Shown: one piece after another, positions 45,208-55,084 of the stretch
Layout: the number at the start of each line of letters is the position of its first letter
Position numbering within the stretch: position 1 is the stretch's first letter
Program-made: the position numbers and the translations under genes
Assembly (NCBI RefSeq): GCF_014235875.1
Contig: NZ_JACJUK010000005.1
Coordinates: 186,001-250,000, forward strand
From: Croceivirga lutea
GTDB lineage: Bacteria; Bacteroidota; Bacteroidia; Flavobacteriales; Flavobacteriaceae
DNA: 64,000 nt
Direction of reading: 5' to 3'
Notes under the pieces: model-generated
Databases searched by the model: none
The model's input: only the letters and a program-made list of their open reading frames with translations
Told to the model about the DNA's origin: nothing

Positions 45208-46086
45208 ATGAGTCTAGAAGACAAATTAATAGAATATGAAGAATATGCCGAAAGAGCCATTGATTGGGGTGTGGAGTTTGCTCCCAAGCTTATTTCTGCG
45301 ATTCTTGTTTTTATAATTGGTAGATGGATAATTTCATTTATAAACAAACTTGTTAGAAAATTTTTCGAGCACAAAGATTACGACCAAGCTTTAGAGAGCT
45401 TTCTCCAAAGTTTCATTAGTATAACGCTGAAAGTAGTACTTGCCGTTTTAGTGGTGACACAATTAGGAGTTAAAACTACTTCTCTAGTGGCAATGATTGG
45501 TGCTGCCGGTTTAGCCATTGGTTTAGCGCTGCAAGGCTCCTTATCTAATTTTGCAGGTGGTGTACTTATCTTATTATTCAAACCTTTTAGGTTAGGAGAC
45601 TTTATATCTGCCCAAGGCATAGATGGTACGGTAAAAGAAATTTCAATATTTAATACTAAGCTAAATACATTTGGCAACCAAATAGCCATTATACCTAACG
45701 GGCAATTAGCTAATGGTAATATAATCAATTACAACGCAGAAAATACGCGTAGAGAAAATTACAAGATTGGTATTGGTTATGGCTCAAATATTAAAGTTGC
45801 CAAAGACATTTTACTTGAAATTTGTGCTGAAGACGAAAGAATCTTAAAAGAACCAGCGCCTGAAGTTTATGTTGATAGTTTAGGAGACAGTTCTGTAGTA
45901 CTTACTTTACGTTTTTGGGCAAGAAATGAAAACTTTTGGCCTGCAAGGTTTAATGTCATAGAACAGTCAAAATATAGATTTGATGAGGCCGGTATAGAAA
46001 TACCATTTCCACAACGTGTTATGCATCAATTAAAAGAAGGAAAACCTCAAAAAGAAGGTAAGCCAAATAAAAAATCAAAAAGCTAA
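45208..46086 (+). CDS. Small-conductance mechanosensitive channel (MscS family)
   Basis: A 292-residue protein with three N-terminal hydrophobic helices (about 18-110), the third being the pore helix with the MscS pattern AAGLAIGLALQGSLSNFAGG, followed by a beta domain (LLFKPFRLGDFISAQGIDGTV) and a C-terminal cytoplasmic domain (YGSNIKVAKDILLEI). It opens on membrane tension to release solutes. The stop codon overlaps the convergent tsaB stop (CTAA). Confidence 0.93.
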   Translation: MSLEDKLIEYEEYAERAIDWGVEFAPKLISAILVFIIGRWIISFINKLVRKFFEHKDYDQALESFLQSFISITLKVVLAVLVVTQLGVKTTSLVAMIGAAGLAIGLALQGSLSNFAGGVLILLFKPFRLGDFISAQGIDGTVKEISIFNTKLNTFGNQIAIIPNGQLANGNIINYNAENTRRENYKIGIGYGSNIKVAKDILLEICAEDERILKEPAPEVYVDSLGDSSVVLTLRFWARNENFWPARFNVIEQSKYRFDEAGIEIPFPQRVMHQLKEGKPQKEGKPNKKSKS

Positions 46087-46760
46087 TTTTTCTTACCTCC
46101 CCCAAGAATAAAATCTTTTAAATAATAAGGTTCAAAATAGGCGACATCTTCAAAGTCGCCTTTTTTGTATTTAGCATAGGCTATTGAGGCCATTTCCTTA
46201 GTCGATGGAAAGTTAGTTGTGTGAAATTCTACATTTTGCATTGCCACAACACCTTTACATTTTTCTGCACCATTACCTATTAAATGAATTTTATTACTGG
46301 CGCTGTATTCAGCAAAAGACTCTGCTTCTATCACCTCTGCAATGGTATCTCTAATTTGCTCGAACTCTGAATTAAAAACAGCTGAATACACTTCCATTCT
46401 ACGCGCATCAAGTACAGGAATTATAATTTCATTAGGTTGTGGTTGTATTTGATGCGAAAGACTTTCCAATGTTGCAATAGCAATTAGTGGTTTGTCAAGA
46501 GCAAAGCATAGACCTTTTGCAGCTGAAACACCAATACGCAAGCCCGTATAAGAACCAGGACCTTTGCTTACTGCTATGGCGTCAATTTCATTTTTTAAAA
46601 TACCAGCTTCTTTTATGGCTTGGTCAATAAAAACATGTAATTGTTCAGAGTGTGTATAATTCTCTTCATTATGTTCTTTTAGAACCAGTATTTCTGCTGC
46701 TTTAGAAATGCTTACAGAACAATTAGTTGTAGCGGTTTCAATTGAAAGAATAATAGCCAT
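46083..46760 (-). CDS. tsaB: tRNA t6A synthesis protein TsaB (YeaZ)
   Basis: TsaB is the non-catalytic partner of TsaD in N6-threonylcarbamoyladenosine formation on tRNA. The 225-residue start MAIILSIETATTNCS at 46760 is chosen; the frame is open to 46778 but the ATG there adds a hydrophobic stub. The ASKHA-fold motif SKGPGSYTGLRIGVSAAKGL (the GPGSYTGLR family mark) is present. An exact TAnnTTTG element is only 4 bases upstream of this ATG, implying a leaderless transcript. Confidence 0.9.
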   Translation of the reverse strand: MAIILSIETATTNCSVSISKAAEILVLKEHNEENYTHSEQLHVFIDQAIKEAGILKNEIDAIAVSKGPGSYTGLRIGVSAAKGLCFALDKPLIAIATLESLSHQIQPQPNEIIIPVLDARRMEVYSAVFNSEFEQIRDTIAEVIEAESFAEYSASNKIHLIGNGAEKCKGVVAMQNVEFHTTNFPSTKEMASIAYAKYKKGDFEDVAYFEPYYLKDFILGGGKKN

Positions 46761-46764
46761 TATG

Positions 46765-46772
46765 CAAAGATA
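46765..46772 (-). promoter_or_regulatory. Candidate -7 element for tsaB
   Basis: On the minus strand TATCTTTG, an exact TAnnTTTG match, ends 4 bases before the tsaB ATG. A TTG lies 14 bases further upstream, closer than the usual 17-23. If correct, transcription would start at or next to the start codon. Confidence 0.5.
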
Positions 46773-46778
46773 ACGCAC

Positions 46779-46812
46779 AAAAAAACCAACCGAATAGAAT
46801 TCGATTGGTTTT
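46779..46812 (-). terminator. Terminator of the export (MacAB/TolC-like) operon
   Basis: On the minus strand AAAACCAATCGAAT and ATTCGGTTGGTTTT pair with a TCT loop (one U-G pair), followed by a T-run. It lies between the tolC-type gene and tsaB. Confidence 0.85.
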
Positions 46813-46830
46813 ACTTTGTTTTACTAATCT

Positions 46831-48183
46831 TTAATCTAAAGATATAGGAATTCCAAAATAGAATTCTAAGATTTTTAGCCTAAAAATGTAATCGTATTTT
46901 GTTCTAATTACATCAGCTTGAGCATTATCAACTCTAGCCTGAGCTTGCTGAAAATCAAACGCATTCATTAATCCCACATCATAACGTTCTTTAGAATATT
47001 CATATGCCAAACTTCTAGCTTCTAAAGTTTTTTGAGCTGCTTGGTAAGCTTTTTTAAATGTGTTTACATCAACATAAGCTTGCTGTACAGTTGCCTCAAG
47101 AGCCAATTTATCTTGTTCAAATTGAAGCTTGGTTCGTTCTAAGTTTATTTTAGAACGTTTAACATTGTTACGTGTGCTCCATCCATTAAATATTGGAATA
47201 CTCATTTGAGCACCATAAGAAATACCGTCAAAAATCCAAAGCTGATCCGTAAAGCTCGGTGTAAAAGGCACACCTGTTACCGGGTCTGGAAGTTGGGTAA
47301 CGTCTGAATAACGGGTGCCATAATTAAAAAAGGCTCCTATAGTTGGTAAATATGCTCCTTTTGAGATTTCTAAATCTTTTTCTGCGAGTGTAACATTAGT
47401 TTCAGAAAGTTTGATATCATTTCTGAACTCCATTGCTTTTGCAAAGATAGTTTTCGCCGAATTACTCATAATGTCGGAAGGAGGAACATTGAAATCTTCA
47501 TCGGCGATATCAAAGTTCTCATAGTCTGTAATTTGTAACAATTGAGCTAAATTAACTTTAGCTATGATTACTAAACTCTCACCATTGATTATTTGTTGTT
47601 CTTGTGTTGCTGCGGTTGCTTCAATTTCAAGTAAATCTCCTCTGGGAACAACACCAGATTCTACTAATTCTTTAGTTCGCTCTAAATCTTGCTCAGTTAC
47701 AGCGTATTGTGCTTTAAATACCTTTACTTGTTCAATATTAGAAACCACCTGTAAATAGGCATTAGCAACATTTAATCTAATATCATCCTTTAGATTATCT
47801 AGTCTATACTGATTAGCAATGGCGTTCATTTTTGCTCTATGCACTTGTTTTACGTTACGCAATCCATCAAACAAGGTTACATTAGAACTAAAACCACCAT
47901 TTACATTAAAGGCTGTTTGATTTGTAGGTAAGTTGTTTGTTGGATTAATAGAGAAACCCGTATTACTTGAGACGCTTGCAGAAGCATTCAAATTTGGTAA
48001 AAGGTTACCTATGGCATCAGATTTGTCAATTTTCGCAGTTTCCAAATCCAGCGCAAATTGCTCAATAGTTAAGTTGTTTTCAACGGCGTATGTAACACAC
48101 TCTTCTAAAGTCCACTTTTTAACCTGTGCATTGGTAAACCCAAAGGTTAGTAAAGCCGTTACTATTAATAATTTAAATTTCAT
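46831..48183 (-). CDS. TolC-family outer-membrane efflux protein
   Basis: The start at 48183 (MKFKLLIVTALLTFGFTNAQ) gives a clean signal peptide. The 450-residue product has the TolC fold: two homologous halves of long coiled-coil helices and short strands (LEECVTYAVENNLTIEQ; YLQVVSNIEQVKVFKAQY; LPTIGAFFNYGT; AYVDVNTFKKAYQAAQ). It is the last gene of an eight-gene operon and probably provides the outer-membrane duct. Confidence 0.92.
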   Translation of the reverse strand: MKFKLLIVTALLTFGFTNAQVKKWTLEECVTYAVENNLTIEQFALDLETAKIDKSDAIGNLLPNLNASASVSSNTGFSINPTNNLPTNQTAFNVNGGFSSNVTLFDGLRNVKQVHRAKMNAIANQYRLDNLKDDIRLNVANAYLQVVSNIEQVKVFKAQYAVTEQDLERTKELVESGVVPRGDLLEIEATAATQEQQIINGESLVIIAKVNLAQLLQITDYENFDIADEDFNVPPSDIMSNSAKTIFAKAMEFRNDIKLSETNVTLAEKDLEISKGAYLPTIGAFFNYGTRYSDVTQLPDPVTGVPFTPSFTDQLWIFDGISYGAQMSIPIFNGWSTRNNVKRSKINLERTKLQFEQDKLALEATVQQAYVDVNTFKKAYQAAQKTLEARSLAYEYSKERYDVGLMNAFDFQQAQARVDNAQADVIRTKYDYIFRLKILEFYFGIPISLD

Positions 48184-48211
48184 TCGTTTTTTGATTTTTG
48201 GTTGTACTTGG

Positions 48212-49351
48212 TTATTCAGTCTCATTACCATCTACGTCCTCTTCTTCTCCAATTTTAACTGGTTCTGTTTTATTCCATTGTTTTACCTCATCATTTTCAG
48301 ATAAACCAGAAACTATTTCCACATTTATTCCGTCTGATATTCCGATTTCAATATCTTTTCTCTCAAATTGCTGCTCACCAGTTGCTATTTCTACATAGGG
48401 CTTATTAGTATCTCTATCAAACTGCAATAATGCTTCGGGTATTACCAAAATGCTATCTTTCTTTTCAAGAGTTAAAGATGCGTTAGCACTATAACCAGCT
48501 CTTATCATAAAATCCTCATTTATTTCTACATCCCCTTCAATCTTGAATTTTACTGCACCCGCTTCTTCAATACCTTTTGGAGCAATAAATTTGAGTTTAG
48601 CAGACAATTCTTGATCTTGAACAGCTCCTAATGTTATTTTTAAAGGCATCCCAACGGCAAGCTTACCTACTTCACCTTCATCAACCTGGCCTTCAAAAAT
48701 CATTTTACTTAAATCGGCTATAGAAGCAATGGTTGTACCATCATTAAAATTATTACTTTGAATTACTTGATCACCTTCTTCAACTGGTATTTCTAGAATG
48801 GTACCATCAACTGTAGCTCTAATATTTGTATTTGCGCTAGATGAGCCTCCTGCAGAACCTCTTTGAATTATTTGATAATCATTTTGAGCATTTTCTAACT
48901 CTAATTTAGCCTGGTTATACCTAAGTTGTATATTTTGAAAATCTTGAGCAGACACCACACCTTTATCAAAAAGAGTTTTATTTCTATTGTAATCAATTTC
49001 TGAGTTGCCAAGTGCAATTTTAGCATTATTTACTCTACCTCTTGCTTGGTAAAGAGCTTGTTCATTAGGCACTACTTTTATGGTTGCAATTAATTCCCCA
49101 GCTTTTACTTTAGCCCCTTCTTCTAAATATATTTTATCTATTATTCCTGAAATTTGAGGTTTAATTTCAATTTCATCTTCAGGAATAACTTTACCTGTAG
49201 CAACGGTTTTCTTTTCAATACTAGATATAAAAGGCTTATGAGTTTCATACTCAGTAATGGATTTGCTATTGCTTTTTATGAAGAAAGATGCTGCCCAAAG
49301 CACTCCTAATATCAATAGTCCAATTAGAGTCCATTTAACGTATTTGTTCAT
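48212..49351 (-). CDS. Periplasmic adaptor (membrane-fusion protein), second copy
   Basis: A 379-residue HlyD/MacA-type adaptor with one N-terminal membrane anchor (about 8-25), the lipoyl-like module (IIDKIYLEEGAKVKAGELIATIKVVPN), a coiled-coil hairpin and a beta-barrel part (ATGQQFERKDIEIGISDGINVEIVSGL). It shares the KKTVATGxxxP start and GISDGI end with the copy at 52677-53786. It connects the permeases to TolC. Confidence 0.92.
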   Translation of the reverse strand: MNKYVKWTLIGLLILGVLWAASFFIKSNSKSITEYETHKPFISSIEKKTVATGKVIPEDEIEIKPQISGIIDKIYLEEGAKVKAGELIATIKVVPNEQALYQARGRVNNAKIALGNSEIDYNRNKTLFDKGVVSAQDFQNIQLRYNQAKLELENAQNDYQIIQRGSAGGSSSANTNIRATVDGTILEIPVEEGDQVIQSNNFNDGTTIASIADLSKMIFEGQVDEGEVGKLAVGMPLKITLGAVQDQELSAKLKFIAPKGIEEAGAVKFKIEGDVEINEDFMIRAGYSANASLTLEKKDSILVIPEALLQFDRDTNKPYVEIATGEQQFERKDIEIGISDGINVEIVSGLSENDEVKQWNKTEPVKIGEEEDVDGNETE

Positions 49352-49385
49352 TGTTTTGATTATTTAGTTTTTTTATTTGTTTTTG

Positions 49386-50648
49386 TTATTCTTCTCGTAG
49401 GGCATCAATTGGTCTTATACTTACAGCACGTTGAGCCGGTATTAATCCAATTAATATTCCTAATATTATCATTAGCATTAAAGAACCTAACACGTAAGGT
49501 ATGGGTACCGTTGGGTTGGTATATGGAAAATCACCCCCGCCAGTTAAGGAGTCGATTAATTTTAAGGTTGCAGCCCCAAGAATGATTCCAATTATTCCGG
49601 CTAATAGTGTAAGCACCAAGGCTTCTATTATAATTTGATTTCTCACCTCACCAGGCGTTGCGCCTAAAGCTCTTCTTACACCCAATTCTTTTGTTCTTTC
49701 TTTTACTGAAATCAACAAAATATTGCCAATTCCAATTACACCTGCTAAAATGGTGGCAATACCAACTACGAGTGATAAAAAGATTAAACCATCAGAAAAG
49801 CCAAAAATCTTATTAAACATTTCTCCTAGGTTGAAAGAACCTATTGCCTTTTCATCTTGCGGATGTGTTTGGTGAATTCTTCTTAATGTTGCTTTAATAT
49901 CCTTCTCAACTTCGATAACATTTGCATCGTCATAAGCCGCTATGGTAAACCAAGAAACATTCTCTCCGGTATTATATAATTTTCTAAAAGTTGTAAAAGG
50001 AATAAATATATCTGAATCATTATCAAACGGACCACCACCAGCAAATTTATGCACTCCAACCACCTGAAAATTTACACCGTCAATTTCAATATATCCACCA
50101 ATTGGATTTTCTTCATCATCAAAAAGTTCTTTTTGAGTTCGTTCTCCTATTACACAAACTTTTCGTTCTTGTTCTATATCCTCGTCATTTATAAACCTTC
50201 CTCCATCATAAATACGCTTGGTAGCTATTTTTGTGAACTCGGGAAAATCTCCAAAAACCGAATAATTTCCTGATTTTAAGCCTCTAGTGATAACTCCTGG
50301 ATTGGACCCAAAAATACCTTGTACGTTACGTGGTGCAATTGCCTCAATTTCTGGAATTTGTTTTTTTAGAGTTTCCGCATCACTAAGTTTTAATTGAATC
50401 TGTCTGCCTGTTTTAAAACCGCTATAGGGCATACTGGTTTGTTGCGCCCATACAAACATGCTATTTCTTGCGATAGTTTTAAACTCTCTTTCGAACCCAT
50501 TTTGTAAACCATTAGCCGCACCAGACAAACCTATGTAAATGTATATTCCTATAAAAACACCTATCATAGTCAAAAAGGTTCTTAACCTATTTTTTCTAAT
50601 AGATTGAAATATCTCTATCCAAGTATCTCTGTCAAATAACTGTTTCAT
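49386..50648 (-). CDS. FtsX/MacB-type ABC permease D (fourth copy)
   Basis: A 420-residue permease with one N-terminal helix, a large periplasmic MacB_PCD domain and three C-terminal helices with the FtsX core (ISVKERTKELGVRRALGATPGE). It has no nucleotide-binding domain. It most resembles the 53823-55082 permease: both have GVFxGI in helix 1 and PRN...RGLxxGxYxVxGDxPE in the periplasmic part. Confidence 0.92.
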   Translation of the reverse strand: MKQLFDRDTWIEIFQSIRKNRLRTFLTMIGVFIGIYIYIGLSGAANGLQNGFEREFKTIARNSMFVWAQQTSMPYSGFKTGRQIQLKLSDAETLKKQIPEIEAIAPRNVQGIFGSNPGVITRGLKSGNYSVFGDFPEFTKIATKRIYDGGRFINDEDIEQERKVCVIGERTQKELFDDEENPIGGYIEIDGVNFQVVGVHKFAGGGPFDNDSDIFIPFTTFRKLYNTGENVSWFTIAAYDDANVIEVEKDIKATLRRIHQTHPQDEKAIGSFNLGEMFNKIFGFSDGLIFLSLVVGIATILAGVIGIGNILLISVKERTKELGVRRALGATPGEVRNQIIIEALVLTLLAGIIGIILGAATLKLIDSLTGGGDFPYTNPTVPIPYVLGSLMLMIILGILIGLIPAQRAVSIRPIDALREE

Positions 50649-50649
50649 A

Positions 50650-51885
50650 CTATTCGTCTCTTAAGGCTACAATAGGTTTAATTCTTGCTGCTCGTCTTGC
50701 AGGTACAAATGCTGCTATAGCTCCACAAATTACTAACAGAATGGTTACAAAAAATGCGAGGCCTAGGTTGATACTGGGTTTGGTAATAAAGTAATCGTCT
50801 TTTAAAGTATCTCCAGTAATAGCATTGAGAACAATAATACCGATTAACATGCCAAGAAACCCAAAAACTGCGGTTATGAATATAGATTCTAACATAATGC
50901 CACTAGTTATCAACCTTGGTGTTGCGCCCATTGCTTTACGTATACCAATTTCTTTGGTACGCTCTTTTACTACGAACACCATTATATTACTTATACCAAT
51001 AACCCCAGAAATAATAACCGCGAAGGCTATGGCAGATATAATTAATTGTAAGGCTCCAGCAAATTGTTGATTTTGTTTTAATTGGTCTGCGATATTCTGT
51101 ATAAAAATACCTCTAGGGTCTTTAGGACTTATAACTTTTCTTTGACGCATAAAGGCATCTAACTTGTTTTGAAAGTCCATTGCGCCTGTATAACCCAAAG
51201 ATTCTTTGAACCCAATAATAATTTGCCCTAACTTATCATTATTACCTTCTATTAATTGGCGTGTAGTAAACGGTATATATATGTATCTTTCTTCATTATC
51301 ACCGCCATCATCTTGATAAACACCTACCACCCTAAACACACTTTCTCCCATTGCAATGTATTCTCCAATAGGGTTATCACCATTAAAAAGGTCTTTTTCG
51401 ACCATTCTACCAATTACAGCCACTTTGGTTCTGTCTCTAATATCTTTGTTGTTAATGTATCTACCCTTCATTAAAATGTTCTTCTCAGCCCATTGCATTC
51501 CTGGTCCAACACCTCTATTAGAGTAATTATCTGACTCGTTTTTATAGGTTACCGTACCTCCATTATTAATTTGTGGAGTCATGTAATCTATAAAAGGAGC
51601 AAATTCTTTTGCAATAGCTTCTAAGTCATCATTTTCAAACTCTATTTGTCTTTTGGCTTTATACCCGCCGTAAGGTAGGGTTGTTTGTGAAGGATATATT
51701 CTTAATACATTAACCGCATCTTGTCCAAAAAATTCATTAAAGGTATTCTGCAAACCATTACCCATTCCAAATAGGGTTACAAAAATGAAAATACCCAAAG
51801 CAACGGTAAAACCGGTGAGAAAGGTCCTGAGCTTATTTTTGCTCATTGCCTCAAATATTTCTTTCCAAGTATCTCTACTGAACAT
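50650..51885 (-). CDS. FtsX/MacB-type ABC permease C (third copy)
   Basis: A 411-residue FtsX-type permease without ATPase domain, same topology as its neighbours, ending in VKERTKEIGIRKAMGATPRLI plus two terminal helices. It overlaps the ATPase gene by 11 bases and is followed 1 base later by the next permease, so the pair is tightly coupled. It resembles the 55085-56329 permease in helix 1 (VAxGIFI). Confidence 0.92.
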   Translation of the reverse strand: MFSRDTWKEIFEAMSKNKLRTFLTGFTVALGIFIFVTLFGMGNGLQNTFNEFFGQDAVNVLRIYPSQTTLPYGGYKAKRQIEFENDDLEAIAKEFAPFIDYMTPQINNGGTVTYKNESDNYSNRGVGPGMQWAEKNILMKGRYINNKDIRDRTKVAVIGRMVEKDLFNGDNPIGEYIAMGESVFRVVGVYQDDGGDNEERYIYIPFTTRQLIEGNNDKLGQIIIGFKESLGYTGAMDFQNKLDAFMRQRKVISPKDPRGIFIQNIADQLKQNQQFAGALQLIISAIAFAVIISGVIGISNIMVFVVKERTKEIGIRKAMGATPRLITSGIMLESIFITAVFGFLGMLIGIIVLNAITGDTLKDDYFITKPSINLGLAFFVTILLVICGAIAAFVPARRAARIKPIVALRDE

Positions 51886-52579
51886 ACTGTGCGGCTCTTA
51901 CTTGTTCAACCATTTTGTCTTCAACTATAACCCCATCTTTTAAATGCACAATTCTTTTACACATATGAGCAATATCTTCTTCGTGAGTAACTACTAAAAT
52001 GGTATTACCCTCATCATTAATCTTTTGAATTAAATCCATTACTTCATATGAAGTTGTACTATCTAAAGCACCCGTTGGCTCATCTGCTAATAAAACCTTG
52101 GGTTCAGCAGCCATTGCTCTAGCAATTGCCACACGTTGTTTTTGACCTCCAGAAAGTTCACTAGGTAAATGTGTTGCCCACTGTTTTAAACCAACTCGTT
52201 CAAGATATTTCAACGCTTTTTCTTGTCTCTCTTTTCTGCCAATACGTTGATAGTATAAAGGTAGAGCCACATTCTCAATGGCATTTTTATAATTTATTAA
52301 ATTGAATGATTGAAAAATAAATCCTAAAAATTTATTTCTGTATTGGGCAGCTTTTGTTTCACTGAGGTCTTTTATTGGAACTCCATCTAGATGATAAGAA
52401 CCTGAATCTGCCACATCTAACATTCCTAAGATGTTTAGCAACGTAGATTTACCCGAACCTGATGAACCCATTATAGCCACCAGTTCTCCATCTTCTACTG
52501 AAAAGTTTATTCCTTTTAATACGTGGAGTGAATTACTCCCCATTCGGTAGGATTTGTGTAAATCTTTTATCTCTATCAT
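51875..52579 (-). CDS. ABC transporter ATPase, MacB/LolD type
   Basis: A 234-residue nucleotide-binding subunit with Walker A GSSGSGKST (38-46), Q-loop Gln90, signature LSGGQ (142-146), Walker B LLADEP (163-168) and the H-loop in VVTHEEDI. It is the only ATPase in an operon with four permeases, so it must serve more than one permease pair or the pairs must combine. Confidence 0.95.
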   Translation of the reverse strand: MIEIKDLHKSYRMGSNSLHVLKGINFSVEDGELVAIMGSSGSGKSTLLNILGMLDVADSGSYHLDGVPIKDLSETKAAQYRNKFLGFIFQSFNLINYKNAIENVALPLYYQRIGRKERQEKALKYLERVGLKQWATHLPSELSGGQKQRVAIARAMAAEPKVLLADEPTGALDSTTSYEVMDLIQKINDEGNTILVVTHEEDIAHMCKRIVHLKDGVIVEDKMVEQVRAAQYVQ

Positions 52580-52676
52580 GATTGGTTTTTAGTGATTTGG
52601 AATTGCTTCCTTTGGTTTGACTTATAAGTTGTTAAATTGTTACAACTTTTCTTTAAAAATTTTGTTAAATGAAAGA

Positions 52677-53786
52677 TTAGTTTGTAATCTCGTCTTCTAC
52701 TTCATTCCAGACTTTGATATTGTCATCAGAAGAAATCCCTGATTTCACCTCCACATAAATACCATCACTAATACCTAGTTCTACATTTTTACGTTCAAAT
52801 TTTTGGTCTCCTGTAGCAATTTCTACAAAAGGTTTTTTAGTGTCTTTATCAAATTGCACCAACGCTTCTTTTACTGCCATTACACTATCTGCCCTAGCCA
52901 AAATTATTGAAGCGTTGGCGCTCAAACCGGCTCTTATAAATGTGGTGTCTTGTTTTGTTAGCGTACCTTTTATCTCAAATTGAATGGCACCATTTTCTTC
53001 TACGCCTTTTGGGGCTATATAATCTAGAACTGCCTCAAACACTTGATTTTCAATAGCACCTACTGTAATTTCTAGGGGTAAGTCTTCTTTTATTTTGCCT
53101 ACTTCTGACTCATCAACTTTGCCCTCAAAAATCATTTTTTCAACATCAGCGATTGATGCAATGGTAGTACCCTCATTAAAATTATTACTCTCAATTACTT
53201 GGTTACCTTTTTCTACAGGAACATCTAATACCATTCCAGTAACGGTAGAGCGAATTAGAGTATTTGCTTCATTACCATACCCACTTGCTGTTCCTGTTTT
53301 AATAATATCTAACCTTTTAACAGCGGCGTTATATGTTTGCTTAGCTTGGTCATAAGTAACTTCTGCGCGCTCTAAATCTGTTTTAGCAATTACCCCTTTT
53401 TCAAACAAACTTTGTTGTCTATCCCAATTACGTTTTTGATCATTTAAATCAATTTTAGCTCTATCTATTGCATCTCTTGCATCATTAACTGCACTTAAAT
53501 TGGGTACTACCTTTATTTTTGCCAATAGGTCACCCGTTTTAACATAATCTCCACCTTCAACATAAACCTCTTCTATAACTCCAGAAATGTTGGGTTTTAT
53601 CAACACTTCCTCTAACGGCAGAATGCTACCAGTTGCTACTGTTTTTTTAACAATAGTTTGCTTCGAAGGATTTTCAGTTTGATATACTACCGGGTCTTCG
53701 GCATTTTTAGAGTACAAATAATACATGGCTCCTGAAAAACCTAAGACTATGGTTACAAGTATTATTATTGTTACAGACTTTTTCAT
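52677..53786 (-). CDS. Periplasmic adaptor (membrane-fusion protein), first copy
   Basis: A 369-residue HlyD/MacA-type adaptor with an N-terminal anchor (about 5-25), lipoyl-like module (VIEEVYVEGGDYVKTGDLLAK), coiled-coil hairpin and beta-barrel domain (ATGDQKFERKNVELGISDGI). It shares motifs along its length with the second adaptor at 48212. It lies between the first permease pair and the ATPase gene. Confidence 0.92.
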   Translation of the reverse strand: MKKSVTIIILVTIVLGFSGAMYYLYSKNAEDPVVYQTENPSKQTIVKKTVATGSILPLEEVLIKPNISGVIEEVYVEGGDYVKTGDLLAKIKVVPNLSAVNDARDAIDRAKIDLNDQKRNWDRQQSLFEKGVIAKTDLERAEVTYDQAKQTYNAAVKRLDIIKTGTASGYGNEANTLIRSTVTGMVLDVPVEKGNQVIESNNFNEGTTIASIADVEKMIFEGKVDESEVGKIKEDLPLEITVGAIENQVFEAVLDYIAPKGVEENGAIQFEIKGTLTKQDTTFIRAGLSANASIILARADSVMAVKEALVQFDKDTKKPFVEIATGDQKFERKNVELGISDGIYVEVKSGISSDDNIKVWNEVEDEITN

Positions 53787-53822
53787 TTGTATAGTTATTT
53801 TGATTGATGTTTTTTGTTATTA

Positions 53823-55082
53823 TTATTCAGTTCTTAATGCTTCAATAGGTCTTACACGTATTGCTGAATTTGCAGGTAAAAAACCAGCTAATAAACCCGC
53901 AATAACCAAAACAGATAATGCCCCGGCCACAACTTTTACGCTTACACTTGGGTTTAAAAACATATCAACTGGCCCAACACTATCTAGCAATGTATTTATA
54001 CCATAAATAGCCAATGCGCCAAAAATGATACCTGTCATACCCGAAATCAGTGTTAGAAAGATTGATTCCATTAAAATTTGTTTCTTGATAGACCAAGGTG
54101 ACTCTCCTAAAGCTCTACGAATACCTATTTCTTTAGTTCGTTCTTTTACTACAATTAGCATAATGTTACTTACCCCAATAATACCAGAAATAAGTACAAA
54201 TGTTCCAACGATAATGGCAATCCATCGTATGCCAGCAAATAAACTTTCTACCCTGTTGTATTGTTGGTACAAATCAAAGAAACCAATAGCTCTTGTGTCT
54301 TCAGGATGCACTTTATGGTTGGATTTCATTAAGTTGATGATGTCATCTTTTAAAACAGAAATTGAATGTCCATCGTTGGCCGTAATGGCCATCCAACCAA
54401 CAACTTCACCCATATTAAAAGCTTGTGAAAAAGCGGTAAAGGGCACAAATATTTCTTTTTGAGCCTCTTCTCCTCCATCACTGGAATTTTTTTTATAGGT
54501 ACCCACTACCATAAAATTTACACCTTGAATTTTAATATAGGTACCCAGCACCTCTTCTCCTTTGTCGTACAATTCATTTTTTACTCCAAGTCCTATAACT
54601 GCTACTTTTCTGTTTTGTTCAATATCATTGTAGTTGATAAATCTGCCTGAGGTAACCGTCATTGGGTCTTGATTTATAATTTCAGGGTAATCACCATACA
54701 CATTGTAAGCCCCCGCATTTAAACCTCTGATAACATTATTACCACCTCCTGAAAAACCACCTAATTGATTTCTTGGTGAAATAAATCTTAGATTAGGCAC
54801 ATTATCTCGTATTGATTGAACATCACTACGTTTAAATTCAAACCTTCTATCTTTTGGCAGACCTTCATAGGGTTTTGTAGTTCGCCTTGTCCACATAAAC
54901 ATAGTGTTGGTTGCAATATCACCAAAATCAACCCGTATACCATTTTCTAAGCCTTTACCTGCAGCAAGTAAAATAATAAGTATGAAAATTCCCCAGAACA
55001 CGCCAAATGCCGTAAGCAAAGTTCGAAACCAATTACTGGTGAGCACCTCTAAAATTTCTTTCCAACGATCTCTATTAAACAT
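53823..55082 (-). CDS. FtsX/MacB-type ABC permease B (second copy)
   Basis: The start at 55082 (MFNRDRWKEILEVLT) is chosen by alignment with the paralogues; the frame is open to 55133 over the upstream gene. The product is 419 residues: helix 1, a large periplasmic domain, three C-terminal helices with VVKERTKEIGIRRALGESP. It is followed after 36 bases by an adaptor gene. The start lies 2 bases after the stop of permease A. Confidence 0.92.
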   Translation of the reverse strand: MFNRDRWKEILEVLTSNWFRTLLTAFGVFWGIFILIILLAAGKGLENGIRVDFGDIATNTMFMWTRRTTKPYEGLPKDRRFEFKRSDVQSIRDNVPNLRFISPRNQLGGFSGGGNNVIRGLNAGAYNVYGDYPEIINQDPMTVTSGRFINYNDIEQNRKVAVIGLGVKNELYDKGEEVLGTYIKIQGVNFMVVGTYKKNSSDGGEEAQKEIFVPFTAFSQAFNMGEVVGWMAITANDGHSISVLKDDIINLMKSNHKVHPEDTRAIGFFDLYQQYNRVESLFAGIRWIAIIVGTFVLISGIIGVSNIMLIVVKERTKEIGIRRALGESPWSIKKQILMESIFLTLISGMTGIIFGALAIYGINTLLDSVGPVDMFLNPSVSVKVVAGALSVLVIAGLLAGFLPANSAIRVRPIEALRTE

Positions 55083-55084
55083 GG

